A DNA stretch of 64,000 nucleotides from Haemaphysalis longicornis. Its lineage: Eukaryota > Arthropoda > Arachnida > Ixodida > Ixodidae. The first letter of the stretch is position 1, and the number at the start of each line of letters is the position of its first letter. Shown in pieces: positions 1 through 12,100 of the stretch. A program made the translations under genes and the position numbers. The stretch covers positions 40,494,711 through 40,558,710 of the forward strand of contig CM023450.1 of the NCBI GenBank assembly GCA_013339765.2. The letters are read 5' to 3'. Below the pieces are notes generated by a model, which was not told the origin of the DNA, did not search any database, and saw only the letters and a list, made by a program, of their open reading frames with translations.

Positions 1-459
1 TGCAAAAATGGCTCTTTAATGATAAGGCGAGGGCTCCACATAGTGGGTATGCACTTCTTGTAGCTGGCAGTGTTTGCAGCTGACATAATGGGTATGCAGC
101 GTTTGTAGCTGGCGTATAATAATTTTTGTAACTGCCTTGCAAAAATGGCCCTCTGAGGGAAAGAGCCCCGATGTAAGGTGCCAGGAACGCTGTGGACAGT
201 GGGCCAGAATCTCGTTTATAAGGTCTTGTGCAACCTATTTGCAGAAACTGCGAGTTGATGCAAGTTTTGGCTTTGAAAACCTTAATCGTTAACAGGCACG
301 GTGAGTTCTTTGCTCTGCACACTGTAAGCCTTAGTAGCACTTCCACTGCAATGCAACCTAGGCAGATTTCGCATTTTTCACAATGCCCAGTGGGCACACC
401 AAATGTTGAGGCCTGGGTGCTGATTAAAAGCCTAGTTCTTATGCATGCCTTGTCACAAC
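1..459. other. Left-edge stretch, no gene recognised
   Basis: No exon or recognisable coding segment is seen here. Near the left edge the motif 'gcaaaaatggc' occurs twice (about 2 and 139), and 'gggtatgca' with 'tttgtagctggc'-like text occurs twice between 45 and 115, so it is probably repeat-derived. If GKAP1 extends leftwards, as its missing N-terminus implies, this is intron of that gene. Confidence 0.4.
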
Positions 460-1047
460 CATAATGTGGTTATTCATGAGTAGCACAAGAAAAATTCTAA
501 ATAAAAACGAAAGAGTAACAAGCCGGCACCTTTTGAGTGAATCGAAATCAGATAGACATCAGTTTCGCAGGTGCAAAAAGTGGGAAGCGTCCAGAGGACG
601 ATACCGAAACCAGCCACTGCACGCGGGCGCGCGGCCGAACGCGCGAGCGGTAGACAGTGCACTGCTCCTATAAAATACAAAAAAAAAAAGACGAGAAAAG
701 ATCCTCATCAGTTTTGCAGGCGCCCTTGGTCTGTGGCAGGCGCAAGAAGCGAGAGGCGCCCGGGCCCTTGGTGGGCAATACCCAGTGCGCCCCCTCGTTA
801 CCGGATACGCAAGCAATAGCCAGCGCGCCACTGAAGTAAATCATAAAAAACATAAAAAAGAAGAGCCATCAGCGCAAGAAAAAAATTTGACGTATTTCCG
901 AAGTGTGGCAGCACATGCCAAGCAAGAGAAGTTGGTGAAAAAGGCACGTTTTTAAAGATACAAGCAGTGCCGTACATGTACGTCATTGACCATTTTGAAG
1001 GTGTTTGCAGAGGATGTATACGTACGTCCGTGACCCTAAAAGGGTTA
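460..1047. mobile_element. Truncated copy of a TTAA-type MITE
   Basis: This segment matches 48362-48952 over nearly its whole length. Shared blocks include the 'aaaaattctaaataaaaac' start, the GC-rich middle around 600-830 and the end 'gaccctaaaagggtta'. The full copy near 48.2 kb is bounded by inverted repeats and TTAA. Here only the right terminal repeat remains; the left end is missing or rearranged. The target site is no longer a clean TTAA. No transposase is encoded. Confidence 0.75.
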
Positions 1048-1489
1048 GTGCTTTTGTTGCAGGAAGCAATTTCTAAAGGAACATATTGATTTCCATGTTA
1101 AGCTGAGTGGTGCTTGCGTGACAATGGTGCCCTGTCTAGACATATGTAGAGCCCCTAGCTTTCCGCAATTCCGCAATTCCGCGAAAAATCGCGGAAATAA
1201 AGTGTTTTCGCGGAATTACACAAAAAAAAAAACGTTAAAAGTGTGGCGCTACGTCCTCAAAACGATATATTTGGTGAAATGTGGCGGAAAAGTGGTATTT
1301 TCTATCAGTAATAGCAAAATGGTTTCTACTGTCTGCAACGTTTTTGCTGTTAAAAATTTAAATTTGCATCTGCGTACTCCTACCTTATCAAATAATAAAA
1401 GTGGCTAGGTGGCGCGGCCTCCACCCGAATCAAGGGGCTTAGCCATAGCCACAGAAAGACAACATTGCACACGACAAGGCCCGTCAGAT
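1048..1489. other. Intronic stretch without a gene
   Basis: The only structure noticed is a short run of 'ccgcaattccgc' repeats with 'cgcggaat' in both orientations (about 1160-1215). No protein family is recognised. Confidence 0.4.
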
Positions 1490-1915
1490 TGCAAACAAAT
1501 GAAGGGTGCAATGAGTAAAGTGGCTAGTAAGGCGCTAGTATACTTGGAGAACTCTGACACTTGCAAGTTCTTCAAGAGCGTGAGGTGCTTGGATCCCCAG
1601 CAAGTTGGGTGTCTCTCAGAGAAGAGATCAGAGTTGCTGAATGGCAAGTGTACCTGAAGTCTGCCCAAGACCTCAAGTCTAGTGACAGGGACTTGGCACA
1701 ATTTCTTTCTAAACAAGAAAACCCAGGTGAAGATTTTGATGTCCTGGCTTTCTGGGCTGGGATGGAACACCTGACTCTAACACTTTCTTCCGTTGCCCTT
1801 AAATATCTGTCGGTGGCAATCAATTCTGTTGACGCAGAAAGTCATTCAGTCGCTATGGTGACATCGTGTCTCACAATGCCATTCTCTTGGTGAAGAAAGC
1901 ACAAAGCATCACTAG
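1490..1915 (+). pseudogene. hAT-family transposase relic (C-terminal part)
   Basis: Three reading frames must be joined to read this as one protein. The first (about 1513-1640) gives 'ALVYLENSDTCKFFKSVRC', the second (about 1615-1845) gives 'FWAGMEH...VALKYLSVAINSVDAES', and the third (from about 1846) gives 'SFSRYGDIVSHNAILLVKKA'. The order 'LxYLxVxxNSVDAExSFS' resembles the C-terminal dimerisation region of hAT transposases, where a 'S.ER.FS' motif is usual. At least two frameshifts and the absence of the N-terminal part and of clear terminal repeats mark it as dead. It probably sits in a GKAP1 intron. The family call rests on motif memory only. Confidence 0.6.
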
Positions 1916-3103
1916 ATGCTCAGCCACAACAGCTTCCTCCAGGTGTAAATAGAATCTAGCATGTTGGAGTCCGAAGTGTCTAATTGTCATAAACCTGCCA
2001 GCCTGTTGTCCCCTTTTTTCTTGCCAGATTTGTTATTTGAGTAGTTGCGGCCCACCCAGCTGAGCTGCAGATGGCAAGGAGCGTGTGGTTGGCTATGTGT
2101 TCGTGCACGACTTTTGAGAATGGGAGTTGCCATCAATAGGGCATTCAAACGAATATTTGGGAACAGAACTGTGCTTTGAAATCATTTTCACTCTTCAAGG
2201 GAAGTTTGACGCTTGCGCATGACTTGATTGTGTAGTTCAACATCAGCCTTCAAATTCGCTGTCCAGTGAAAGTCCTAAACCGTAGTTGAGAGAATAATGC
2301 CACCCGCCACCCCTGGCTGCCTCACGGAGTAATGGGTGTGCTGTGTGGTTTGATTTTATCTTTATCTTCAAAACTCTGAAGTGCGCTTAATTCTCAGTCA
2401 ACATTGACACTTTGTTCATGGACTGTTTATGTTGGTTGAACATGCTTGCAACCCATTAATTGCCACCCTGTTGATTCGCCAGTTAATCGTCTCGGCAGCC
2501 TACATCACCAAATCGCAGGGAAGGTGGTGTGAAGAAAGCAGCTCCTTTGCATTGGATTTCCTCTGTAGAATACGTTTAAATTGGCCAAACAAACTTTGAA
2601 CATAAACTACACGTTTTGGGCTTGTACCTCATTGAATTATTTAGGCCGCTCCTAGAACTCGCTTGAGGGTCTATTTAACGGCTAGTCTCACCACCGTACA
2701 TTGGAATGAAAAGAGGAGCTATGGTCAGGTGTACCTTTTCGGAATTTATGATTTTAAATGGCTTTGGTTGTGTTGAAGTAAAGAAACCAAAAAGTTTAAC
2801 AGTCCATGCCATATTTTAAGATGAGCATATTTAAAAAGTTGAAGTGGCGCATTCATGTGTTCGGAGGTGTAGTTTTCCCGTTGTCGATTCTGCACTTAGA
2901 ACTGAGTTTTCAGAAATTTGTGGGCCTAGTCAAACTCTCCTAATAGATCGATGTTTTTAGGAGAGCCACTTGGTTGACATATACAGACGGGAAATAAAAT
3001 TTGTCAAGCTCGGAAATTAAAAAAAAAAGGGGGGGTTTCAACTATGCATCTCTACAGATTTTCATTGTCTTGCTATTATTATTGTTATTATTTGTGCTTG
3101 CAG
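1916..3103. other. Intron upstream of the first visible GKAP1 exon
   Basis: No exon was found in any frame. It ends in a pyrimidine-rich tract (3050-3100) and the acceptor CAG at 3101-3103. Confidence 0.5.
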
Positions 3104-6100
3104 GCCAAGGCTAAGGCGAACCCCCAGGCCAGTGAGCCTAAGCCGGGCACAGACGACTGGGAGTCCTGGAAAAAGCGGGATGATCAGGTGCGGTCTCTTC
3201 CAGACTGTGTGACCTCTGGGTTTTGCTTGCACAGAAGTGCCTCTTTGGTTTGGTAGGTTGTTACACACGTGGCACTGACGGATTGTTACATTAGGGGCTT
3301 GGCTTTGCTGCGTAAGGTATACGGAGATAAGCAAGATGTTTGCAACACACTCGTGCATGCCGGTCGATTCACTGAGCATTATCTTGTCCTTGACGTCTCA
3401 GGCAAGGCTGTTGTATACATTGTGAAAATGGGGATCTCGAGGTCCAGCATGCGCATTTTCTTATTTTGCCGGTCAAATCGTTCATGTAGGTCATGATAAT
3501 ATAACTGTGGAATTGTGTATGCCTGGACAAATAACCATTGTGAACATCATTGTGTCTTGATATTGGCCACGGTAAATAGTAAATAGCCATGATAGCAGGC
3601 CACCACCGCGATATCTCTGGTTTTAAATTGCACAGCAGGGGCCTGCATCTGGCTGTTTCTAGGCTTTCCATTATCCATTGGCAGCTGACTTTGCATTTAC
3701 AGGCTTATGGTGGCTTTCCATCTCTCTCCACAGTTTGTCTCTGATGCCTACGAGCAAGACCTTCAGCAAGCACTGCTTCTGAGTCGGCTAGACTACGAGG
3801 AGAAGAAGGACGTGAGTTCTCTCTTCCCTCCTTTGAATCACTGTGGCACTGGTGTGTGGTCCGTCCAATGGCTCTTAAAGGAGCCATGAAGAGAAAATGC
3901 AAGTTGGTTTTATTCGAAAGATTTCGTGTTTTATAGTGCCCCCAGCGCTTGTCCGGATACAAACGGTGCTTTATTCACTGAGAAATTAAACAATTTAGGT
4001 TAAAATTTTGATTTTCCCGCTCAATCGTGCGTTTTCGTGGTCCCAAGTGACATCACGGGAACCGACCGCTCTGCAGCCTAGAGTACCTTCATTTACGCAT
4101 CCGCCGTACAGGGTAGAGACACGTAACGCTGGCGCCGCCATGTTCGGTTGCTCCGCTCGCCGCCCGAAGGCAAGTCATTGTGTCAAAACCGCGCTAAAAT
4201 TATCGCCGCAACGCGGTTTTACTGAAGAAGTTTGAATCATATTGTCTGTTTCGCGTTGCTAGGTCTCGTGGGAAACGAAAAGAATAACGCGTTGAGCCCG
4301 TTGGCCCAATTGCGGCGGCACGGGACCGTTAAAAGGTGGTCTCCACCCTGTAGCGGTGTTGGTTTGTTCCCGCGTTTCTTTACGTTCCGTAACCTTGATG
4401 GCGCCACCATCCCGTGGCAAGCGTTTGGTTTGTTTTTGCCCGCATTTAAACCTGGCTTGTTTTTGTTCTGGGAGAAAATATTCGTTCCCTGAAACAGTGC
4501 TCGCTCGGACAAATGGGGTCACGTAAGACACCGTTGCTTGCGTCAATCGGCCAGTGTCGTCTGAGACAACCTCAAGCCCCGTAGTGCTGTGCAGCTAAAC
4601 CAAAGCATGCTGTGCGCAGTACGAACAGCAGAACGCATCAGTACTTCTATGTTTACATGTGCTTTCGTAACTTCCACTGTTTGTCCCATCATTCTTATTG
4701 CTTTGTAAAGAATGTGCCCTAAATTTAAGCGCAAATCGCTCGTTCGTCTAGTTTGTAAGCTCTACCTAATTTGCGTCTGCTTCTGCCAGCCTCCGCCAAT
4801 CGCAGAGCTTAGCCCATGTGACATCACAGGTTCTGTTGCGGGAAATGAGCTGGTGGGTCGCATGACCATTCCCGTTTTTCCTAATTATGTAGCTTATTTG
4901 AGCGAAGTTTACGTTAAAAGTGGTGTCAGTATGATTCTAACGAGACAATCTTTTGAATGAACCAAACTTGTGTTTTCTCTTCATGGCTCCTTTAAAGGAG
5001 CCATGAACAAAAAATACAACTTCGTTTAATTTGAAAAAACTAGGATTCAGTTTCTCACTCAGCTCCATTACAGCCCCAAAAGATGTTATTTTAACGAAAA
5101 AAAAAGCAAGAAGTATTTAAAAACTCAAATTTTGCCCCACAGTGACAGTGTTATGAGCAAGAATGACGTCATACGGGCCAACAATAAAACATAATTTTCA
5201 GTGCGTTAGCTGCACGTTAGCATTCAAGTGATGCGGTCAAATGGAACTAGAGGCCCCATTACAGACGTCCAGTCGTGTCGTCGCGACAGGTCAGTTAGGC
5301 GGCCGCCAATCGCACAAACAAGGTTCCGTGACGTCATAGAAAAGTTTCGGGAAATTGGCTGGGGGGTCGCACTGCTTCACACGTTTTATTTCATATCTCC
5401 GTTATTTGTTCGAAGATTGCGATGATATTGGTATCATTGTTAAAGGGACTAAGCAGTCTTTCTAATAAACCCAACTTGTGTTTTGTCTTTGTGGCTCCTT
5501 TAAGCCTCAAATAAATACAAGTGCTCAAGTGACTGCTTCAGCGGTGTCGAGTACAGGCGAACCTCAAAATCTCATAATTTGATTTGACCCATTGTGTGCC
5601 GAAAAAGCGTACAGGATTGAACGGTAAAAGGCTCTGTTCGCTCCAGCTGGTTTTTCACACTGTTGTGTCCGGTCCATGAAAAGAGTGATGCCCTGTCTTA
5701 GCCGGTGTGCCTTGGCTGGTTGCAGTTCTACGAAGCCCAGCAGCGGACGGTCACCGTGACAGCTGTGGCGGCTTCGGGCAACCGAGGCGCTGCTGCCAAG
5801 AACAAGAAGAAGAATGGGGCGGCGAAGAAAGACAAGAAGACCACCATGTCCCTGGAAGAGTTCAACCAGCTGGGAACCTCGCCTCCCTCTGACAGCATTG
5901 AGCCAGAGGACCAAGGTTAGAACCTGTAGCCTGTGTCGTGGACAGGGGCAACTTGCGCACAGTGCTGGAGCCTAAATCAGAGCGACGTACTGAGTGTGAA
6001 AGTAGAGAGCTGGGGGAAATGTTTTTCTGGCTTTGCAACCGAATTTAAGGTGTGGCGACTTCAACCATCTCAAACCTTCTGTGGCACCTCAAGATTAGGC

Positions 6101-9100
6101 TGCTGTGGCATTAATCAAATCAGTGGACGTTCCACCAAGCATGTGATTTTAATAAAACATGGAATAGATGCATTACTTTTTTTCTCTCCTTGAAAGCCAG
6201 TTAACGGACCTTGTTGTCAAAGCAAAGCCACACACACGTAGTATCACAATAAGTAAAGCTACACATACACTAGTGGTCTTTCATCCTCAATCCTATTCTG
6301 CTACAGTAAAGATGATCAGCAGTCGAGAGCGACGTGGGACAGTTGAAAGGCAGCAGTTTGCGCTAAGAACATAAAAGCTGATGGAAAGACAGTGGTACCT
6401 TTATCTAAGGTTTAACAACAGGGCAAGGAACATCTAGTGTTGCTAAAGTAATTATATCCATTTTTGCTGTAGTTCAGTCTAAACCTGCATTACTGATTTG
6501 AGTGAAAGGCCGGTTCGGAGGTTAATCTGAAATGTGGCGAGTGAGCCCAAACGAATCTGAGAGCCAGGGTTGTTTGACTGAATTCGAAGTATCTCCTACG
6601 GGGGTGATGGAGTGCCCCACAGTGATTGAAGTTTATCTTAGGCAGCCACTAAAGTGTGGTCAACTCATTGCGGATATAAAAAGTGGGCTCTGGGTAAAGC
6701 AGTGGAATTCATTGTAAGAATTGTCTTAAGTCAGTCTGAGTAAGAGGATTTGACACCAGTGGCTGGTGTGTTCAATGCACTAAGTCGAGCGTGTTTTTGA
6801 AATTGTAATAAATATTTAGTGGTACGTAGCAAGTTAGAGCACTGCGATGCACAACATTGGCAATGAAAGGGATATTGAGTCAGCCTCTGCATTATGTGGT
6901 AGGGAAACTGCTGCTGTCGAATTGATTATTTTAAGGCAGTATTGTTGCCATGTCGGGTGGTTTACATGCTTGGGCATGTAATGGCACTGATTTCTTTCTC
7001 TCTCTCTCTCTCGCTGCTTGCGCAGATACTCCAGACTCAAAGAACGAGAAGAGGCCACCCTCACCAGAGCGGGAGGCCATTTTCGAACAGGTTGCTAAGG
7101 ATGCCAAGAACATTCTTTCTCGGGAACAGAGGAAAGAGGAACTCAAGAACAAGCAGGTAAAAAGTGAACTGGGCTGCACATGTAGGGTATTATTATTGCC
7201 CTTTTTTTAGTGAACGATTTGCTCAAACACAGTAGGCTGTTAAAGCCTCCAGATATGACAGTGACAGAAGTGATGCAAGGCGTAAAAGACACGAAAGCAC
7301 CGCAACGTTCATGGTTAATTTTTTTTTTAATGCGCAGTGTAAGGCATACAAATAATGTATTTTAGACCTCCTTCCTTTGCAAAATAGGAGAGAGATTAAA
7401 ATTGGAACAAAATGTCGAGCTCGTGTGCTTGAATATGTGTATGTACCCGTGTGTGTGTGGAAATCTTAACAACAGAACTGTTTAAGGGCACAGGGTAAGG
7501 CGAAATTTTGAAAAAATGACTTTTTGTTTTTCTTCGCAATTAGGGAAGTTCAATTCCTTGTGCACATTTTCCATATTCACAGTTGCCTTAAAAAGTCTTA
7601 TTTCTCGCTAAAAAGCAGTTTTCTCGTAAGCAAGTAGCAAGTGCCCACATCCTCTTAAGAATGTTCTCAGGGTTTATTGTTTTTTTTTTTTTTTTAATAA
7701 AAAAACTTCCAGTTTCAGATCAAAATGCTTTTCTGGAACCAGCTGTATAAGAAATTGCTTAGCAACCGTTGCATAGCTGATTTTTCAGTGAGGGCAATCC
7801 AAAGACCCTGTTGCAGGTTTTTTCCACATTTGCCCTTCGAAGCTGCGCACAAAAAACATCTTTTTTGGGCTTCACACTCTAATGATTGCAACATTGGATG
7901 CTGTTCTTTCATTAAATGATGAAGCAATGCATGAGCCAGCATTTTGAAATCATTCAGACCAAAACCTGGGCGCAACACCACCATCAAGTGGCTTAAAGAG
8001 GTTGACCACAAGCAAAATACTTTGTGAACAGATCTGTGCGATGGTGCACAAAATAGTCAAGGAAGGACAGACGACCAGGTGAAAAGCAAAAAAATGACTT
8101 TGACAGTGATTATGAAGCTGGTGCTTTTTATATAAATGGCTCCAGTGGTGTTTATGGCAAAAAAGTATTGTTTTTCACCTCTTTTTTTAAAAACTTTAAA
8201 CTCAATTATCTCAAAACAGTGTTTTTTCTTACATAGGTACCATTATTTCCTATATCTTCCAAGACAACGAGCTGATTTTTTTCCCCTGTCATCTACATAA
8301 CTTGTCACACCTGCTGTACTAGAATTAAAAATATGCACGTAACAGTTTTTTTGGTACACAACTTTTAATACTAAAATAATGACAAAATTTAGGTACTAAC
8401 GAACAAAAAATTATAAAAAACTGAATTTTTTAAGAATGTTCATAATTCTAGTACAGTTAAAAGAGCACGAAATTTGAAAGAAAATGATATATAAGTTATG
8501 TAGATACCTTTCTTAGATGCCGAGAAAAATGTACCTCAATATGGCCAAAAATGCATGGGAAGTATAGGGCTTACCCTGTGCCCTTAAGCTTTTAGTTCCA
8601 CCGTATAGCATTACTAGAGAGAAATACCAAGAAAACAATACCGAGCGCACGTGAGCGTGTGTCTCGTGATGAGGGCCCGGCGTTGGCCAGTTCAACCTTC
8701 GAGAACACTCTGCCCATGGTTCATGGCGTGATCGCTTGCTGGCGGTTCTTCTCACGAGTTCACATGCGTTTGTGCCTGAAGTTCGCACAAACGGCGAGTT
8801 CACACTACATTGCTTCGTGAAGGTTCTAGCACTTTGGGACAGGGAGAGATGTGAAAGCCTGCGGGCGAGATGATCTGGGTCTGCGGTTCGTGGAGAGCTT
8901 TCAGCGGCAATTTAAGAAATCTATCTGAGGTGCAGCAGCCGGGTCTCCGATGAAGGGAGAGTGGCCGCCAGCTCTGCTGTTTCTCCAACCTTGCACCACT
9001 AGTGCAAGCTGCGCCAGTTTTTTTTACATTGATGTCGTCATGATCATCATCATCACCAGCCTATCTACGCCCACTGCAGGGCAAAGGCCTCTCCCATTAA

Positions 9101-12100
9101 TCTCCAATTACCGTGGTCCTGTGCTAACTGCGACCTATTTATCCCCGCAAACTTCTTGACCTCATCTCCCCATCTAACCTTCTGCCGCCCCCTGCCACGC
9201 TTGCCTTCTCTGGGGATCCACTCTGTTACCCTTAATGGCCAGTGGTTATCATGCATTCGCATTACATGCCCTGCCCACGTCCATTTCTTCTTAATTTCAA
9301 CTAATATGTCCTTAACACGCGCCTGTTCCCTGACCACTCTGCTCTCTTCTTGTCCCTTGATGTTACACCTATCATCTTCCGCTCCATTGCCCGCTGAGTC
9401 GTCCTCAATTTAAGTTGAACCCTCTTAGTGAGCCTCCAAGTTTCTGCCCTGTAGGTGAGTACCGGTAACATGCAGCTGTCGTACACTTTCTTCTTCAGGG
9501 ACATTGATGTAAACATATCCAAACGTTTGCACCAACGCTAAGCTGTGTTGGTGAGTGTCCACTGATGTAGGAGTGTACGCATTCTAGTTTGAGAAATTCG
9601 ATTTTGCACACTGTTACGAAACATGATAAGGGCATGTTTATGTAACAAAGGCAACAGCTAGAGCAGGAACCTGTAATGATTGGTTCTTATCTCCACTCGT
9701 GACATCCATACTTATGAACTAACGTTGAAGAGGCACCCAGGGTGGGGTAATTTTTAGTTTGAGCAGAAGGATCAAACCTGTGATGGCTCCTTTGCCTATT
9801 GTTTGATGACAATCGATGCTTTATTTTGAAATAACCAAAGCTTGTACTTCCCTAGCTCACTTAGCCTCCTGTTTTTCCCTTGATGCCTAGAAAAAAAATG
9901 AAAAAATTTGCATGAGTCTTTAATGGATTAGTAATTGCAGTAAAGCCCTGCTACTACAACATTCACAGGGTTCGTGAATAGAATTTCTTAAAGGAGCTAT
10001 GAAGAGAAAATACAACTTCGTTTAATTTGAAAGAACTAGGATTCAGTATCTCACTCAGCTCCATTACAGCCACAAAAGATGTTTTTTTTTAACGAAAAAA
10101 AAAAGCAAGAAGTATTTAAAAACTTTCAAATTTTGCCCCACAGTGACGTGTTATGAGCAAGAATGACATCATACGAGCCATCAATAAAACATAATTTTCA
10201 GTGCGTTAACTGCACATTAGCATTCAAGTGATGCGGTCAAATGGAACTAGAGGCCCCATTACAGACGTCCAGTCATGTGTCGTCGCGACAGGTCAGTTAG
10301 GCGGCCGCCAATCGCACAAACAAGGTTCCGTGACGTCATAGAAAAGTTGTGGGAAATTGCCTAGGGGTCGCGACTGCTTCACACGTTTTCTTTAATATCT
10401 CCGTTATTTGTTCGAAGATTGCGATGATATTGGTATCATTGTTATCGGGACTAAGCAGTCTTTCTAATAAACCCAACTTGTATTTTGTCTTCATGGCTCC
10501 TTTGATCTCGAAAACTTCATAGCTGTGAATTCTATGAACATGCGAACAAGTTAAACCTGGAAGAAAATCAAAGCCTTCTGAGCCATTTTTTCATTCGGGC
10601 AGCTTCCCTTTGACGACAGTGCTGTTAAATGATTGACACTCAGTGGTCAGTTGTGCAGAGGTGGAAGTGCTGCGCCATTTGCGTCACGCAGCGCCAATCT
10701 GCTTTTTCTGCGTCATGCTGCTCCAAAAGGCAGTATTGGCTGCGAGGGCCATCACTGGAGAGGCCGGCGCTGTGATTGTTTTGACGTCACTTGTAGGATC
10801 CCCGTTCCTATCTTGCAGCACGTGACAGTTCGTTTAGGACGCGCTTTCTAGGTGTATTTCCATGTTAATTTTCAGCGTTTGAAGTTAATTCTCGGTGCGT
10901 GAAGCGTAGTTTGACCTAAGTATGACCGTAGCAACTGTGGTAGGCTGCCCCAAAACAACTTGAGCATGGTGGTGTATGCAACCGAATTCTGTGTGAGCGT
11001 AAGCTGCGGCTCGTTTCCCTGATCAACATGTAGGCTATGACGATCGGTGAGCTAAATTTCTGGATTTCGCTTGTCGTTCGCAAGAAATGGATGAAGCAGG
11101 AAATCATAAAGCATTTACTGCTAGCAGACACGCCCACCATGCCTGCCCGCATGGCCCACAAAGCGGCTCGAACCGTCGCAGGTCGCAGCAGCATAGCCTT
11201 GTTGCCGTTTTTTGAAATCACACTGATCGCTGAAAAGAAGTTTGCGAATGTGAACGTTAGTGTGGTGAAAAATTGTGGTAGCTATTGTCACCAGCTGTGT
11301 CCTTTAACAATAACGTGGCCAGGTCAATCAGCACCTGAACCGAGCGTCACAAACGTTGACGAGCCTAGCAGTAGCCTTTCTTCGCCTGACTCAACTCGTT
11401 GCTTTATGACAGGGTGCTTATCTGCCTTTCAGTTAACTGTCATGATGGGAGCTAAGGTGCGGCCACCGTGCAAGTTGGGCTTGACAGAATGCGAACTCAT
11501 TCACAAGTCGATGAAGCAGCATTCTCGCTGCTGGTGATGTATAGCTTTCATCAAGGTAGTGTGGCAGCTATGCTGATTTCAGGCAGGGCGGAGTTAGTGA
11601 TAATACTGTTCAATGGCTCTGTGCGCACATTTGCGGCATTGTGAGCGAATTGTTTGTGGTTTAGAGAATTTAAATTTTTCTTGCATGCTTGTGTCTCTTT
11701 TCCTGTCTACTGTACAACAGTTTTTCTGCAGGCCATTTTGTGAGAAGGAAGCTTAGCTTAAAAATGCATCGTGAGCGCCTGTGTTTGTGTCTTTCCAAGC
11801 TATTGTATGTGCTCTTATGTGTTCAAGTTAGCAGGGCAGCCCTGTAACCTAACCAAGATGACGAGCAGTCCTTTGGACACAGGTTTCAAAATAAAGTTTA
11901 TCTCTCTCTCTCTCTCTGAAGATCAGCAAGCATACATTTTATAGTGAGGTAAAACTGGCTGCCTTGTTTTCTCTCCCTCTTGCTTCCTGCAGCCTTTCCT
12001 AGCAGAGCAGGTGAGGAGCCTGCAGTTCCAAGATGAGCTGGAGAAGAAGGACCAAGCAAATAGCCATGCTCAAGGCACACATTGAAAAGCTCGTGGTGAG

